A stretch of 64,000 nt of DNA, taken from DASVUS01 sp036388675 (lineage in GTDB: Bacteria; Armatimonadota; Abditibacteriia; Abditibacteriales; Abditibacteriaceae). The notes beneath the pieces are model-generated. The model worked only from the letters and a program-made list of their open reading frames with translations, did no database searches and was not told the origin of the DNA. The number at the start of each line of letters is the position of its first letter. Within the stretch, counting starts at the first letter, position 1. The translations under genes were made by a program, and so were the position numbers. This document shows positions 50,982 to 61,347 of the stretch, one piece after another. Location: the NCBI GenBank assembly GCA_036388675.1, contig DASVRI010000009.1:1-64000 (forward strand), given 5' to 3'.

Positions 50982-51464
50982 TGCGCAAGCTTGGCGGCAT
51001 ACAACGCATTCCAACACATATCAAGAGCCTATCACCTGCGATCCACTTCGCTTAAGGGCCGTAGAACTGTGCCAGTCTTTGCACAAGAGGCCCCTGATGG
51101 CGGCTTCTTTTCCATTCGCGGTTCCTCTGAGTTCCGAGCAGATTACATGGCCTGACCGTGGCCATTTCTGTGCTTCTGTGCCGTATGATGCTGCACAAAA
51201 TGGAACACCTGCGCGGGAATGCTGCATATGAGCCGCCGTCTGCAAGAGATGCAAGAAATGCAGCAAAGCGGACGCAAAGACGATGAGCCTGGCCTGTAAA
51301 AATCGTTGATTGTGCCGCCAACTTCCTCGTTGGCCACTTTTGTGCGATTTCATCGTATCACACAACGTCGAGCAGGCAAACCATACGACGTGCAGCACCA
51401 GAGATTCAATCTTTTGAGAGATTGAATCTCTGGAAGCAAAGCGAGAGGCTGGCTGAGACGCATC
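50982..51464. other. 480-bp non-coding stretch upstream of the chaperone cassette
   Basis: Only short unconvincing reading frames are present (for example 23 codons from 51228). The stretch ends in a perfect inverted repeat at 51398-51433. The promoter of the GrpE-like gene must lie in its right part. No GAGTACTC copy occurs between 49439 and 52119. Confidence 0.6.
51398..51433. promoter_or_regulatory. Perfect 15-bp inverted repeat upstream of the Hsp70 cassette (possible operator)
   Basis: CCAGAGATTCAATCT (51398-51412) faces AGATTGAATCTCTGG (51419-51433) with a six-base spacer, ending 31 bp before the start of the GrpE-like gene. It is not the CIRCE element (TTAGCACTC-N9-GAGTGCTAA), but its position suits an operator or an RNA hairpin controlling the cassette. 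The regulator is unknown. Confidence 0.6.
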
Positions 51465-52769
51465 ATGGCACACGACAAGAGCACCACCGAACACCATAGT
51501 GACGCAGGCGGCAATCGCCGCTTCCGCTTGCCCAAGTTGTTCGCCGACAGTGATGACACGGCGCCTGGAACCGAAGAAACCGCCGAGCGCATCGCGCAAC
51601 GCGCCAACGCGCTGGGCGTGACGCTGCCGGCTCCGGTAGCCGAAGATATCATCGTGGCCGCTAATCGTCCCTATGAGGGCGCGCCGCGTGCCGCCGTCTT
51701 GCGTATGTCGCCCGAAGAGGCTGCCGCCGAAATGAAGGCCGAAGCAGCAGCGGCGGCACCTGAAGCGCGCAATGTCACGGCCAACGCCTCGGCAAATGCA
51801 ACGGCAGCTCCAGGCAAGATAGACCAGGATAAGGTCTCGCAAGCTCACGCTACACAAACTGACATCACACAAACTGACAGCGCACAAACTGACAGCGCAC
51901 ACATTGAGACGACAGCCGCTATGACAGCACCGAGTGCGGTGCACAAGCCCACTGACGCGGATGATGCTCCTCCCCTGTCCGGCACGACACAAGACATCGT
52001 TAGCCTGGGTGTGGCAAGCCCTACGATTTCGACAACGCCCGTAAATTCAATAACGCCCGTGGCTTCTACAACGCTGACGGCTTCGGCAAAGCCGGTAGAG
52101 TTGCCCATCGGGCCGCAGCGAGTACTCGAACGAGTACTCGAAACAGACCCTCACATGATGCAAAAGCTGACCAATTTAGAAGAACGTATGGAAAGCATGA
52201 ACCGGCTGCTGCAAGAGATCTGTGATCGCGGCACGGCACAGGAGAAAGTTTTCGACACGCTGCACTCCGAGTTGCAGGACTACAAGAACGATTTTATCTA
52301 CGAGCATCTCAAGCCGGTTGTGCGCCCACTGCTGTTTCTCTACGACTCGCTGGAACAATTCGAGGATGAACTGGCGCAACAGGAGCGGCCTCAAGTGGAC
52401 GAAAGGCGTCGTGGCCTGTCACCGGCTCTGGTGCGGCAGAACATGGCGTTTTTCCGCGAGCAGTTGGTCGAAGCGTTGCATATTTGTGAAGTGACACCGA
52501 TGCAGACGCCCGAAGGTGTATTCGATCCCAAGTGTCACAAGGCAGTGGACATTGCACTGGTCGAACCGGAGCAGGAGAACCATATTCAACGTGTGGTGCG
52601 CTCGGGCTGGTATCTCAACGGTCATGTGTTTCGTCCCGCCGAAGTGGTGGTCGGCAAAACGACTGCGGAATACAATGCTCAAATCTGGAATTACGGGCAC
52701 GGCAAAAACGGCGACAAGCCGGCATCTGCGACACCTGCGAGTACTCAGGCGGTGGGCGGCGATGCATAA
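51465..52769 (+). CDS. GrpE-like nucleotide exchange factor with long low-complexity N-terminus
   Basis: In this 434-residue protein the first 220 residues are a disordered Ala/Thr-rich tail with short tandem repeats (TDITQTDSAQTDSAH; SITPVASTTL). Residues about 225-410 resemble GrpE: a long coiled coil (MMQKLTNLEERMESMNRLLQ, HSELQDYKNDFIYEHLKPVV, RPLLFLYDSLEQFEDEL) and a small beta domain (GVFDPKCHKAVDI, VVRSGWYLNGHVFRPAEVVV). GrpE ejects ADP from Hsp70, and the gene stands 60 bp ahead of an Hsp70 gene. Normal GrpE is about 200 residues, so the tail doubles its size. Two overlapping GAGTACTC copies (52120, 52132) encode RVLERVLE at the start of the GrpE part. Confidence 0.8.
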   Translation: MAHDKSTTEHHSDAGGNRRFRLPKLFADSDDTAPGTEETAERIAQRANALGVTLPAPVAEDIIVAANRPYEGAPRAAVLRMSPEEAAAEMKAEAAAAAPEARNVTANASANATAAPGKIDQDKVSQAHATQTDITQTDSAQTDSAHIETTAAMTAPSAVHKPTDADDAPPLSGTTQDIVSLGVASPTISTTPVNSITPVASTTLTASAKPVELPIGPQRVLERVLETDPHMMQKLTNLEERMESMNRLLQEICDRGTAQEKVFDTLHSELQDYKNDFIYEHLKPVVRPLLFLYDSLEQFEDELAQQERPQVDERRRGLSPALVRQNMAFFREQLVEALHICEVTPMQTPEGVFDPKCHKAVDIALVEPEQENHIQRVVRSGWYLNGHVFRPAEVVVGKTTAEYNAQIWNYGHGKNGDKPASATPASTQAVGGDA

Positions 52770-52829
52770 TTTAGAGTTGCGCGGTGGAAACGGCAAAATG
52801 ACACAGCATATTTTTTCTGGGGGTGCGAT

Positions 52830-54365
<1,536 letters not shown>

Positions 54366-54444
54366 CAAAATTAAAATGTTCCGAGTACTCAGAGATGAAG
54401 ACGGCGCCAATTTATCGTCTCATCGCGTCCAAAGGGCTTAATTC

Positions 54445-55254
54445 GTGAGCGATCCAACCAACACTTCCGCCAATTCGGTAGCCGGTGGCACGCACGCCGG
54501 TAACGGCGCAGCGCCTCGTGGCAATGCGCCTCGTGCCGGTGCACCTCAAGGCGACGACTTCATTGACTTCTACAATTTGCTGGGGGCACAGACTGAAGCC
54601 ACCACAACCGCGTTGCGCCGCCGCATCAACGAGTTGTATTCGGAAGCGCAGAACAACCGCGATCACCGTAACCCCAACAAGCGTCGCCAGTATGAAGCGT
54701 TGTGCGAACTGCTGCCCTATTGCCGCATCGTGCTGCTCGATCCCGACAAGCGCGCACGCTACGACCGCTACATGGAGCAGGCCAAAAGCGGCCAGAATGT
54801 TCCGCCGTTCGAGAACATCATGGATGAGATCGCGGGCAGCGTCGGCGAAGTGGCGGGCGACAGCAACGAGAAAATTGGCCTGTTGGGCACTGAAGGCGAT
54901 GACAACTACCTGCCCGAAAAAGCCGCTGCGGCCAACGCCGGTGCCGCAACGACACGCGTCAAGCCCAGCGCCAGGAAGATACAAGCCGCGCAGCAAAATG
55001 CCGACTCCGGAGAAGCCGACGCAGTGACACTTTCGGGAACAGCGGGACAAAAGCGCCGCGTTTCCAAAGCGGCGGCGGCCTCACTCATAGGCTCCGCACT
55101 GAGCGTAATCGTCTTCGCTCTGGTGTGCATCGTGTTCTACTTCGTCACGGGCAGCATTTACCATGCAGTTTTGTATGGCGCCATCGCCGCCCTCATCACA
55201 TGGATTGTGACACACATCCGTCGCGGCTCCGATGGCAACCGCATCTCGTCTTAG
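54445..55254 (+). CDS. Membrane-anchored J-domain-like protein without HPD
   Basis: In this 269-residue protein, after a Gly/Ala-rich start, residues about 38-112 read like a J domain: FIDFYNLLGAQTEATTTALR, RRINELYSEA and a closing LLDPDKRARYDRYM. The HPD tripeptide essential for stimulating Hsp70 is replaced by the DHRNP region. Residues about 215-260 form two membrane helices (LIGSALSVIVFALVCIVFYF and HAVLYGAIAALITWIVTHI). The GTG start lies 79 bp after the Hsp70 stop, with a GAGTACTC copy in between. It may recruit the short Hsp70 to the membrane without classical ATPase stimulation; that is inference. A strong terminator follows. Confidence 0.75.
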   Translation: MSDPTNTSANSVAGGTHAGNGAAPRGNAPRAGAPQGDDFIDFYNLLGAQTEATTTALRRRINELYSEAQNNRDHRNPNKRRQYEALCELLPYCRIVLLDPDKRARYDRYMEQAKSGQNVPPFENIMDEIAGSVGEVAGDSNEKIGLLGTEGDDNYLPEKAAAANAGAATTRVKPSARKIQAAQQNADSGEADAVTLSGTAGQKRRVSKAAAASLIGSALSVIVFALVCIVFYFVTGSIYHAVLYGAIAALITWIVTHIRRGSDGNRISS

Positions 55255-55281
55255 CCATTTCTTACGCCCGAAGAACTAACG

Positions 55282-55317
55282 AAAAGGAGCTGCAACACAT
55301 GCGTTGCAGCTCCTTTT
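55282..55317. terminator. Strong bidirectional terminator after the Hsp70 cassette
   Basis: AAAAGGAGCTGCAAC (55282-55296) pairs perfectly with GTTGCAGCTCCTTTT (55303-55317) across six bases, followed by TT. It separates the convergent genes ending at 55254 and 55345. A GAGTACTC copy lies just beyond at 55334. Confidence 0.9.
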
Positions 55318-55344
55318 TTCCTTGCCCGTGAACGAGTACTCAAA

Positions 55345-55923
55345 TCACGGTTTGGCGCCGAGCACACAGGTGGCGCAATCGGGTGCGGACAGGTTGACGA
55401 AGCGTAGCGGCGTGGCCGGTTTGTCGATTAGTGCGAAATGCACCGGCTGAACGCGTATTGCGTTCGTTTTCGCTGCCTCCTCGGGACGCGTTTCACGATA
55501 GAAAATAACCGTGTCGTAGGGCGTATGCACGACTTGCACGATTTCGATGGAAGTCGTGTCCGCAGTGCCGCTTACTTCGCCCATCAGCAGCGCCACAACA
55601 GCCTGCCGCGACCAGTCGATAGCAGGCAACGCCACTTGCGATTCAGGTTGCGTTGCAATGCCGCCCGCATTCATGCTCAGGGCATGAATGCCCCACACGC
55701 GCTGCCACTCTTTTTCATCGCGAATCAGCAAACGGGCTGGTCGCGCGCAGCCACTGCTCGCGCCAATGGCCAGCGTTTGAAACGGAATCGGGTAGATCTT
55801 GGCCTGCGTTTGCGAGTTCGCTGCGGCCTGAGAGTGAGCACGAGTACTCGCCAGGAGCACCAGCGACAGGCACAGCAGCGACAGGCACAGCAGCGAGGCA
55901 AGTTTATGGACAGCAGTTTTCAT
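55345..55923 (-). CDS. Exported PrcB-domain-like protein
   Basis: This 192-residue protein has a signal peptide (about 1-33) built from a duplication (LLCLSLLCLSL). The mature part (LLIRDEKEWQRVWGIHALSM, LPAIDWSRQAVVALLMGEVS, TTSIEIVQVVHTPYDTVIFY) matches the pattern of the PrcB C-terminal domain: a Trp-rich helix, then W-x-R-x-x-V-x-A-L-x-x-G. PrcB-type proteins are thought to bind proteases in the envelope. Its ATG overlaps the stop of the receiver-like gene by 4 bp, so it is the last gene of a coupled three-gene operon. Confidence 0.7.
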   Translation of the reverse strand: MKTAVHKLASLLCLSLLCLSLVLLASTRAHSQAAANSQTQAKIYPIPFQTLAIGASSGCARPARLLIRDEKEWQRVWGIHALSMNAGGIATQPESQVALPAIDWSRQAVVALLMGEVSGTADTTSIEIVQVVHTPYDTVIFYRETRPEEAAKTNAIRVQPVHFALIDKPATPLRFVNLSAPDCATCVLGAKP

Positions 55924-56285
55924 AGTGACGTGGCCAGTTCAGAATAGGCCTGATCATTGGTCAAAATCTTAGCGATACCGGCGGCTTTGGCGGCACGCCT
56001 GATTTCAATTTCCAGATGGCCGCAAAACCCGACAACGCGCGCATCGGGAAACCGTTCCCGGCAGACGCCAATAAACCCGACCGGGTTCATGCCGCGCGAG
56101 CCAAGATTGATAACAATCAACTCCGGCGTCTCATGCTTTAGACCTTCGGCGTCGGGAATGTTGCGCCCGGTTTGCACACGATAACCCATGCGCTCCAATT
56201 GTGCCTGCACACGCACCGTGCTCATCAGGTTATCATCCAACAACAGCGTCAGCTTCGTTGCAGCGGCGTTGTGCGCATCAGTCAT
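55920..56285 (-). CDS. Receiver-like protein without phospho-acceptor Asp
   Basis: This 121-residue single-domain protein has a response-regulator receiver fold. Residues 11-19 read KLTLLLDDN with the acidic pair, and VRVQAQLERMGYRVQTGRNI forms the first helix and second strand. PELIVINLGSRGMNPVGFIG has Asn where the phosphorylated Asp belongs, and VVGFCGHLEIEIRRAAKAAG lies at the switch-residue region. It therefore cannot be phosphorylated conventionally and is a pseudo-receiver. It overlaps the deacetylase gene by 8 bp and the PrcB-like gene by 4 bp. Confidence 0.75.
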   Translation of the reverse strand: MTDAHNAAATKLTLLLDDNLMSTVRVQAQLERMGYRVQTGRNIPDAEGLKHETPELIVINLGSRGMNPVGFIGVCRERFPDARVVGFCGHLEIEIRRAAKAAGIAKILTNDQAYSELATSL

Positions 56286-57216
56286 CGTTCATCAATTCCT
56301 TTACGACTTGCGCAACGCAATCGCCCAAACTCTGCAAGTCGTAGCCGCCTTCCAGCACGCACACCAACCTGTTGTCGCACAGCTCGCGAGCCCACCGCTT
56401 GGTGCTGCGCAACAATTGCGCGAAATCTTGCGCCGTTAAATTCATGCCGCCCAGCGGATCGTCTTCGTGTGCATCGAAGCCCGCCGAAAGCAGAATCAAT
56501 TGCGGTGCGAAAGTTTCCAGAGCGTGCCCGGCCTTGTCCCACACGTTGGCGTATTCGCTCAGTCCGCAGCCCGAAGGCAGGGGGAAGTTCAGCGTCGTGC
56601 CCGCAGCCGCCCCGCGACCTGTTTCGGAACGCGCCCCACTGTAAGGATAAAGCGGCGACTGATGCACGCTGCAAAAGAAGACGCCGGCATCATCGTAGAA
56701 GATGTCTTGCGTGCCGTTGCCGTGATGCACGTCCCAATCGAGAATGGCCACGCGCGCCAGCGAGTACTCGTGTTGCGCATAACGCGCCGCAATCGCGACG
56801 TTGTTGAATAAGCAAAATCCCATCGCGCGGTCGGGTGTTGCATGATGGCCTGGAGGCCGCACGACGGCAAACGCATTGTCGAACTCGTCGCGCAGCACGG
56901 CATCGACCGCACCAATGGCCGCACCCGCTGCCAGTCGCGCGACGTGATACGATTCAGGTGCAACGGCTGTATCCGCATCGAAGCGACCGCCGCCCTGCAA
57001 CGACATTTGATGCACGCGCGCAACGTGTTCCGGCGTGTGACACAGTTCCAGGTGCGCTTCACTTGCCGGTTCGAAGGCGCGGTGCGGCAGCGCATCCCAC
57101 AACTTTTCATGACGCAACGCCGCTTCAACGGCATCCATGCGCGCCGGTCGCTCGGGGTGCCCGGGGCCGTTGGAGTGCTGTTTGAAATCGGTGTCGTAGA
57201 AGAGGGCTGTTTTCAT
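56278..57216 (-). CDS. Histone-deacetylase-family hydrolase (AcuC/acetylpolyamine amidohydrolase-like)
   Basis: This 312-residue zinc-dependent amide hydrolase carries GHPERPARMDAV (19-30), the catalytic His pair in VRPPGHHATPDRAMGFCLFNN (119-139), the zinc ligands in LDWDVHHGNGTQDIFY (159-174) and GFDAHEDDPLGGM. Family members deacetylate acetyl-lysine proteins such as acetyl-CoA synthetase, acetylpolyamines or small acetylamides; the substrate is unknown. I chose ATG 57216 with GGAG upstream, although the frame is open to 57318. The gene heads an operon with a pseudo-receiver and a PrcB-like protein, an unusual combination. A GAGTACTC copy encodes HEYSLA within it. Confidence 0.9.
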   Translation of the reverse strand: MKTALFYDTDFKQHSNGPGHPERPARMDAVEAALRHEKLWDALPHRAFEPASEAHLELCHTPEHVARVHQMSLQGGGRFDADTAVAPESYHVARLAAGAAIGAVDAVLRDEFDNAFAVVRPPGHHATPDRAMGFCLFNNVAIAARYAQHEYSLARVAILDWDVHHGNGTQDIFYDDAGVFFCSVHQSPLYPYSGARSETGRGAAAGTTLNFPLPSGCGLSEYANVWDKAGHALETFAPQLILLSAGFDAHEDDPLGGMNLTAQDFAQLLRSTKRWARELCDNRLVCVLEGGYDLQSLGDCVAQVVKELMNDD

Positions 57217-57312
57217 GTCCGCTCCACATTTTAACAACTGAGTTCTCCATGTGCCCTTTGAACCGCACCGTACATTCTTCGTCCACGAATGCGCAGTATC
57301 AAGGAGGACACG

Positions 57313-58482
57313 ATGCACTGGCTCTTTTTGTTGGCCATTCTCTCTTCAACCACAAGTTTAAAAAACGGCGGCACGCCATCAACCATGAACCGCCTCGCGG
57401 AAAACGCGCTGCGCAAGCAGTTGGGCAATACGGGCAACGTGCGCGTGCAGATGGCGCCCGGAACTTCCAAAGCGCGCGGCGATTTCGATTACTTCAACAT
57501 CACGCTCGATGGCTTTGCCGCCGACCGCCTGCTCGGCCTGGCCGAACGCGCACAGTCTTCGAGCACGCGCCCACGCGACAACGGCAGCCGCTATCCCGAC
57601 GACGAGTACTCGCGTGATAATTATCCGCTGCAAAGCCGCACTGCGGGCACGCGCAACGTTGGCACACGCAATCTCGACATCGGCGATTTAGGCGACATTC
57701 TCAACGGTGGCGATCTGGGTAACATTCTCGGCGGCGTGCTGGGTGGCAAAGGCGCCGGACGCATCGGGCGTATTCGGTTGCGCGCAACGAACTTCACTTT
57801 TCAGGGCGCCCGCTATGAAGCACTCGATGCCACGCTGGGCGAAGTGCGTTTCGACTGGGCCAAAGCGCTGCGCGGCGACTTCGATATTCAATCGGTGCAG
57901 CCGGGCACATTGGGCTTGAGCCTGCGCGCCGATCAGGTCGCTCGTTTACTGGGGCCGCGCCTGCCCTCCATTCGCGACCTGCGCGTGCGCTTTTCCAATG
58001 GTCTGGCTTATGTCGGCGGACGCACCGAATACCTTGGCGTCGGTGTTCCATTCGAAGTGGGCGGGCGTCTCAGCGTCGCGCAGAATGAAGTGCGCGCCGA
58101 TAACATTCAGGCTTCGGTCGCCAAGTTGCGCTTGCCCTCGTTCGTGGTGAGTGAACTCACGCGCAGCGTCAACCCGCTGTATGACTTCGACCCGCAAGAC
58201 CGCTGGCCGCTCGCCATCAACCTGCAAACGGCAGGTACGACCAACAATGCGATGGCGCTACGTGGTGGATTGCAGTGGCGCGGCTTCAACGCGCAATCCC
58301 GTGAACCCCAGCGCCGCAACCGTCAGGGCCGCAATCGCCAGGATTATGACCCCGATTACGACACCGATGCGGACAACACGAGTACTCGTGACAGTTACCC
58401 CGGCGATGACTCCGGCGATAATGGTCGCACTTCAGGCAGTCGCAGGCCAGAGGACATTCTCGGCGACATCTTCGGGCGATAA
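57313..58482 (+). CDS. LmeA/DUF2993-family protein
   Basis: This 389-residue protein begins with a short hydrophobic signal (MHWLFLLAILSST), then NRLAENALRKQLGNTGNVRV and RGDFDYFNITLDGFAADRLL. The DUF2993 core follows (RIGRIRLRATNFTFQGARY, LSLRADQVARLLGPRLPSIR, FSNGLAYVGGRTEYLGVGVP, VRADNIQASVAKLRLPSFVV). LmeA proteins bind phospholipids in actinobacterial envelopes; a similar lipid-binding role is a guess here. A disordered insertion (about 80-120) and an Arg/Asn/Asp-rich tail each hold a GAGTACTC copy (57604, 58380). AGGAGG lies five bases before ATG 57313, which is why I prefer it to the upstream in-frame start. Confidence 0.8.
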   Translation: MHWLFLLAILSSTTSLKNGGTPSTMNRLAENALRKQLGNTGNVRVQMAPGTSKARGDFDYFNITLDGFAADRLLGLAERAQSSSTRPRDNGSRYPDDEYSRDNYPLQSRTAGTRNVGTRNLDIGDLGDILNGGDLGNILGGVLGGKGAGRIGRIRLRATNFTFQGARYEALDATLGEVRFDWAKALRGDFDIQSVQPGTLGLSLRADQVARLLGPRLPSIRDLRVRFSNGLAYVGGRTEYLGVGVPFEVGGRLSVAQNEVRADNIQASVAKLRLPSFVVSELTRSVNPLYDFDPQDRWPLAINLQTAGTTNNAMALRGGLQWRGFNAQSREPQRRNRQGRNRQDYDPDYDTDADNTSTRDSYPGDDSGDNGRTSGSRRPEDILGDIFGR

Positions 58483-58500
58483 ACCGGAATGCAAACCTCA

Positions 58501-58535
58501 GAGGGGAAGTGCGTTGCGCACTTCCCCTCTTGTTT
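58501..58535. terminator. Bidirectional terminator between convergent genes
   Basis: GAGGGGAAGTGCG (58501-58513) pairs with CGCACTTCCCCTC (58517-58529) across TTG, followed by TTGTTT. It serves the genes ending at 58482 and 58534. Confidence 0.85.
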
Positions 58536-61341
58536 ATGGCGTCAGTTGTTGTTGCAAAATAATCTCGACCAACTCTTGCGTGCTGAAGGTAAGGGTGTAG
58601 TTTTTGTCGTCAAGGGTGATTTCCCAGCGCACGTCGCCGACGATGAAACCGACCACATCGGAGAAGCCGGTGAAGGTCAGCACAACAACGGGAACGTTTT
58701 CGACCGGCTCGATTTCAACCGTTTTCAAGCGCTGCATCGAGCGTTGAAACAGTGGCGTGTCCTGATCGTTGTGGCCAAACAGCACGCGTTCGCTGCTAAT
58801 GACCAGGGTGCCTTCGGCTTCCTGGCGCCACTCCATGCGGTTGTTCACAATGCGCACGCTGCACAAACGCGCCGGCGATTCCCAGCGCAGCACCTCGCTG
58901 GCGCGCAGTGGAATGCGCGCCCCGTTGCCGTTCAAATTGATGTGCGTGTCGTTGCCCGCGTTGCCGCCCGGTGCATACTGGCTGATGCGCTTGAGCGGAA
59001 TATAACCCTTCATCACCGATTGTTTTAACAGTTGCAACAATTCGGCTTCGAGGCCGGCGCGCAGTGATGCCTGAGTGCGCATCGACTGGTTGCGGTCGGT
59101 GTGACGCTGCGCTTGCAGGCGCGTGAGTTCGTTGCGTAACTCGTGCGCTTCGGTGCCGGTCGGAAGCCCGCGTCCACGACGCTGCCAATCTTCCAACGTC
59201 AGCATCTGCCCGACAAAGCGCGACAGCGACGGTGCGGAAGTTGCCACCAGCTTGAGCACGTTGCCTTCGGTGTCGAATTCGGTTTTGCAATCGCGGCACA
59301 GCCAGCCGGGACGAGTACTCGTCTTACCCGCAGCAGCGGCGCTCCATGCCGATAACGGTTGCGGCTGCCCTACTTTGCCGACGGCCCACGGCGGCATCTT
59401 CGCGGCTCCAAGCAAATTTAAGGTTTGCGCGTTGCGGTCGAAATCCCATTCGGCCTGGCAGTTCGGACAGTGCAAGTTTCCCATCGCCAGCGACATGCGG
59501 CTGGCCAACTTAGCCCACTCGTCGCGCGTGAGAGCTTGATCATGGTATTGCGCCGCCACACCAAACGGATCGGTTTCGTGACGAATGAGTACTCGCCGGT
59601 CGTCCTCCCGAATGGCAAAGATGGCATGACACGAATCACAACCGGAATACTTGTCGGGGCGCTGCGACAGGCGCCGCCATTCAGTAATGGGCAGAGTTTC
59701 CTTGCCGTGCGCCACGCCGATGCCGTAAGGATCGTCCTTGTATTCTTCGAGCGTGGCACGCCCGCCGTTCTCAATGTCGAAGCGCGCTTCACAGTGCGGG
59801 CAAGATGCCCACAAATCGACCAGCAATCCGCCGAATTGCTTGCGCTTCTCTTCTTGTAGCGGCATGGCGCGGCACACCGGGCAAAACATCTGGTCGCCCT
59901 GCAATTGATGATCGTGCAGCTTGCCCTGGCGGCATACGGGACACAGCGACTCGTCCCACTGGCGACGCAGCAGGCGCGCGTTGTCGCACAGCGGGCAGCG
60001 TCCGGTGGGTTGCCCCGTAATTTGAACCAGGTCGTTGCGCCGACAGCCCGGACACTGCATCGTATTGCCGACCGACTGGCGCGCCACTTCGGCCAGCGTG
60101 GCTTCAAGCTGCGCGATGCGCGTGTCCAGCGGGTGCGACGGTGTGGCCTGTGGACGCGCCAGTTCCAGACGCAGGTCGTCAATGCGAGCCTGGTGCGGGT
60201 TGGTGCGCGAAGAAAGCGTCGTTCCCGTAGGCGTGCGAGCACTCGCGGCGCGTGGTGGAGCTTGTGCCGCGCGCTGTGTTCTGCCGCCGCTTTGCGACAG
60301 CAGAGGACGCCCACAACGATCGCATGGTGTATCGGCATCGGGGCGACTGGCCGAGTGCTGAACGTGGCCGCACCACTCACAAGTTGTCTGCACCGGATAA
60401 CGTGCGGCGCGCAAGTCGCGGCGTAGCTCCGCGACGTTGGGGTAACGCTTGGCCGGGTCATTTTGAATGGCGCGCACGATAATGGCATCGGTCAGCGAAC
60501 TCAATCGTAAATTTGTGCCGCTGGGTGCGCCGCGCCGCATCGTTGCCAAATCGTCCGGTTCGGTCGGGTCGAGGCACGTCAGCAGGCGGTAAAGCGTCAT
60601 GCCCAGAGCAAGAATATCGGTGCGCGCGTCCGGGTTCATCTGTTCCTGCTGCGATTCGGGCGCGTAACCGACCGTGCCGGCGCCCGTACTGCCGCGCTTC
60701 AACATGGTGCCGAAAGCGCCTGCCGCATTGGAGGGCTTCACCAATCCGAAGTCGATCAGCATCGCCTGGTTGCTGTCTTTATACAGCTTGATGTTGGCCG
60801 GCTTGATGTCGCGGTGACTGAGGCCCTTATTGTGCACCGCTTCGAGCGCGTCGCAGATTTGCAGCGCCCAATCGAGCACGGATTCTTCTTCGAGGGGACG
60901 CCCGCCGTTTTGCAGGAGCAGTTCTTCAAGATCGGGGCCTTCGATGAAGTCCATGATCAGGTAGAAGCGCTCTTTGACAACCTGCAACTGCGCGCCGTGA
61001 TCGGGACAAACGCGCGCGCCTTTGAAGGTGCGTCCGCAAACCGGACAGGCCAGCCACACGCCCTTGGTCGATTCAAAATAAGCGGCGGGAATGTGCACGT
61101 TGCGCAGCGTTTGCAGAAGATAGGCTTCTTCCTGGAACATGCGCAGGGCCTCTTCGCGCTCATCGACGGTTGTGCCGGGGTCGGAAAGGACGTGCATCTC
61201 CTTGCAGGCCAAGGTCACGATACGCGCGCCGATGGTTTCCTCGACACGATAAACCGTGCCGAAAGCGCCCGCACCCAGTACCTGGCGGATGGTGTAGCGC
61301 TCCTTGATAACTTCACCGATGTCGTGACGGAGTTGATACAT
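58534..61341 (-). CDS. Ser/Thr protein kinase with zinc-ribbon insert and array of C-terminal zinc ribbons
   Basis: This 935-residue protein has a canonical kinase domain: LGAGAFGTVYRV (22-33), ATP-binding K47 (LACKEMH), HRDIKPAN (176-183) and DFG (197-199). Inside the N-lobe, between strands 4 and 5, is an inserted zinc finger with C99, C102, C112 and H115. After the kinase (about 315) come a zinc ribbon (C321, C324, C340, C343) and a coiled-coil linker (about 385-425). Further CxxC pairs follow at 430/433, 449/452, 467/470, 487/490, 514/517, 568/571, 625/628 and 682/685. The last 240 residues are beta-rich and unassigned. I chose ATG 61341 because translation then starts at the kinase. It may sense metal, redox or nucleic acid; that is inference. 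Confidence 0.88.
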   Translation of the reverse strand: MYQLRHDIGEVIKERYTIRQVLGAGAFGTVYRVEETIGARIVTLACKEMHVLSDPGTTVDEREEALRMFQEEAYLLQTLRNVHIPAAYFESTKGVWLACPVCGRTFKGARVCPDHGAQLQVVKERFYLIMDFIEGPDLEELLLQNGGRPLEEESVLDWALQICDALEAVHNKGLSHRDIKPANIKLYKDSNQAMLIDFGLVKPSNAAGAFGTMLKRGSTGAGTVGYAPESQQEQMNPDARTDILALGMTLYRLLTCLDPTEPDDLATMRRGAPSGTNLRLSSLTDAIIVRAIQNDPAKRYPNVAELRRDLRAARYPVQTTCEWCGHVQHSASRPDADTPCDRCGRPLLSQSGGRTQRAAQAPPRAASARTPTGTTLSSRTNPHQARIDDLRLELARPQATPSHPLDTRIAQLEATLAEVARQSVGNTMQCPGCRRNDLVQITGQPTGRCPLCDNARLLRRQWDESLCPVCRQGKLHDHQLQGDQMFCPVCRAMPLQEEKRKQFGGLLVDLWASCPHCEARFDIENGGRATLEEYKDDPYGIGVAHGKETLPITEWRRLSQRPDKYSGCDSCHAIFAIREDDRRVLIRHETDPFGVAAQYHDQALTRDEWAKLASRMSLAMGNLHCPNCQAEWDFDRNAQTLNLLGAAKMPPWAVGKVGQPQPLSAWSAAAAGKTSTRPGWLCRDCKTEFDTEGNVLKLVATSAPSLSRFVGQMLTLEDWQRRGRGLPTGTEAHELRNELTRLQAQRHTDRNQSMRTQASLRAGLEAELLQLLKQSVMKGYIPLKRISQYAPGGNAGNDTHINLNGNGARIPLRASEVLRWESPARLCSVRIVNNRMEWRQEAEGTLVISSERVLFGHNDQDTPLFQRSMQRLKTVEIEPVENVPVVVLTFTGFSDVVGFIVGDVRWEITLDDKNYTLTFSTQELVEIILQQQLTP

Positions 61342-61347
61342 AAAGAT

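Noticed and set aside
51228..51299. A 23-codon frame beginning ATGAGCCGCC in the gap before the chaperone cassette
   Set aside because: It is too short, without ribosome binding site or recognisable features.
51398..51433. Upstream inverted repeat considered as CIRCE
   Set aside because: Neither the arm sequence nor the spacer length matches CIRCE.
51021..51992. A 323-codon minus-strand frame upstream of and antisense to the GrpE-like gene
   Set aside because: Its N-terminal half is a shadow of the tandem repeats of the GrpE-like tail and the rest shows no motif.
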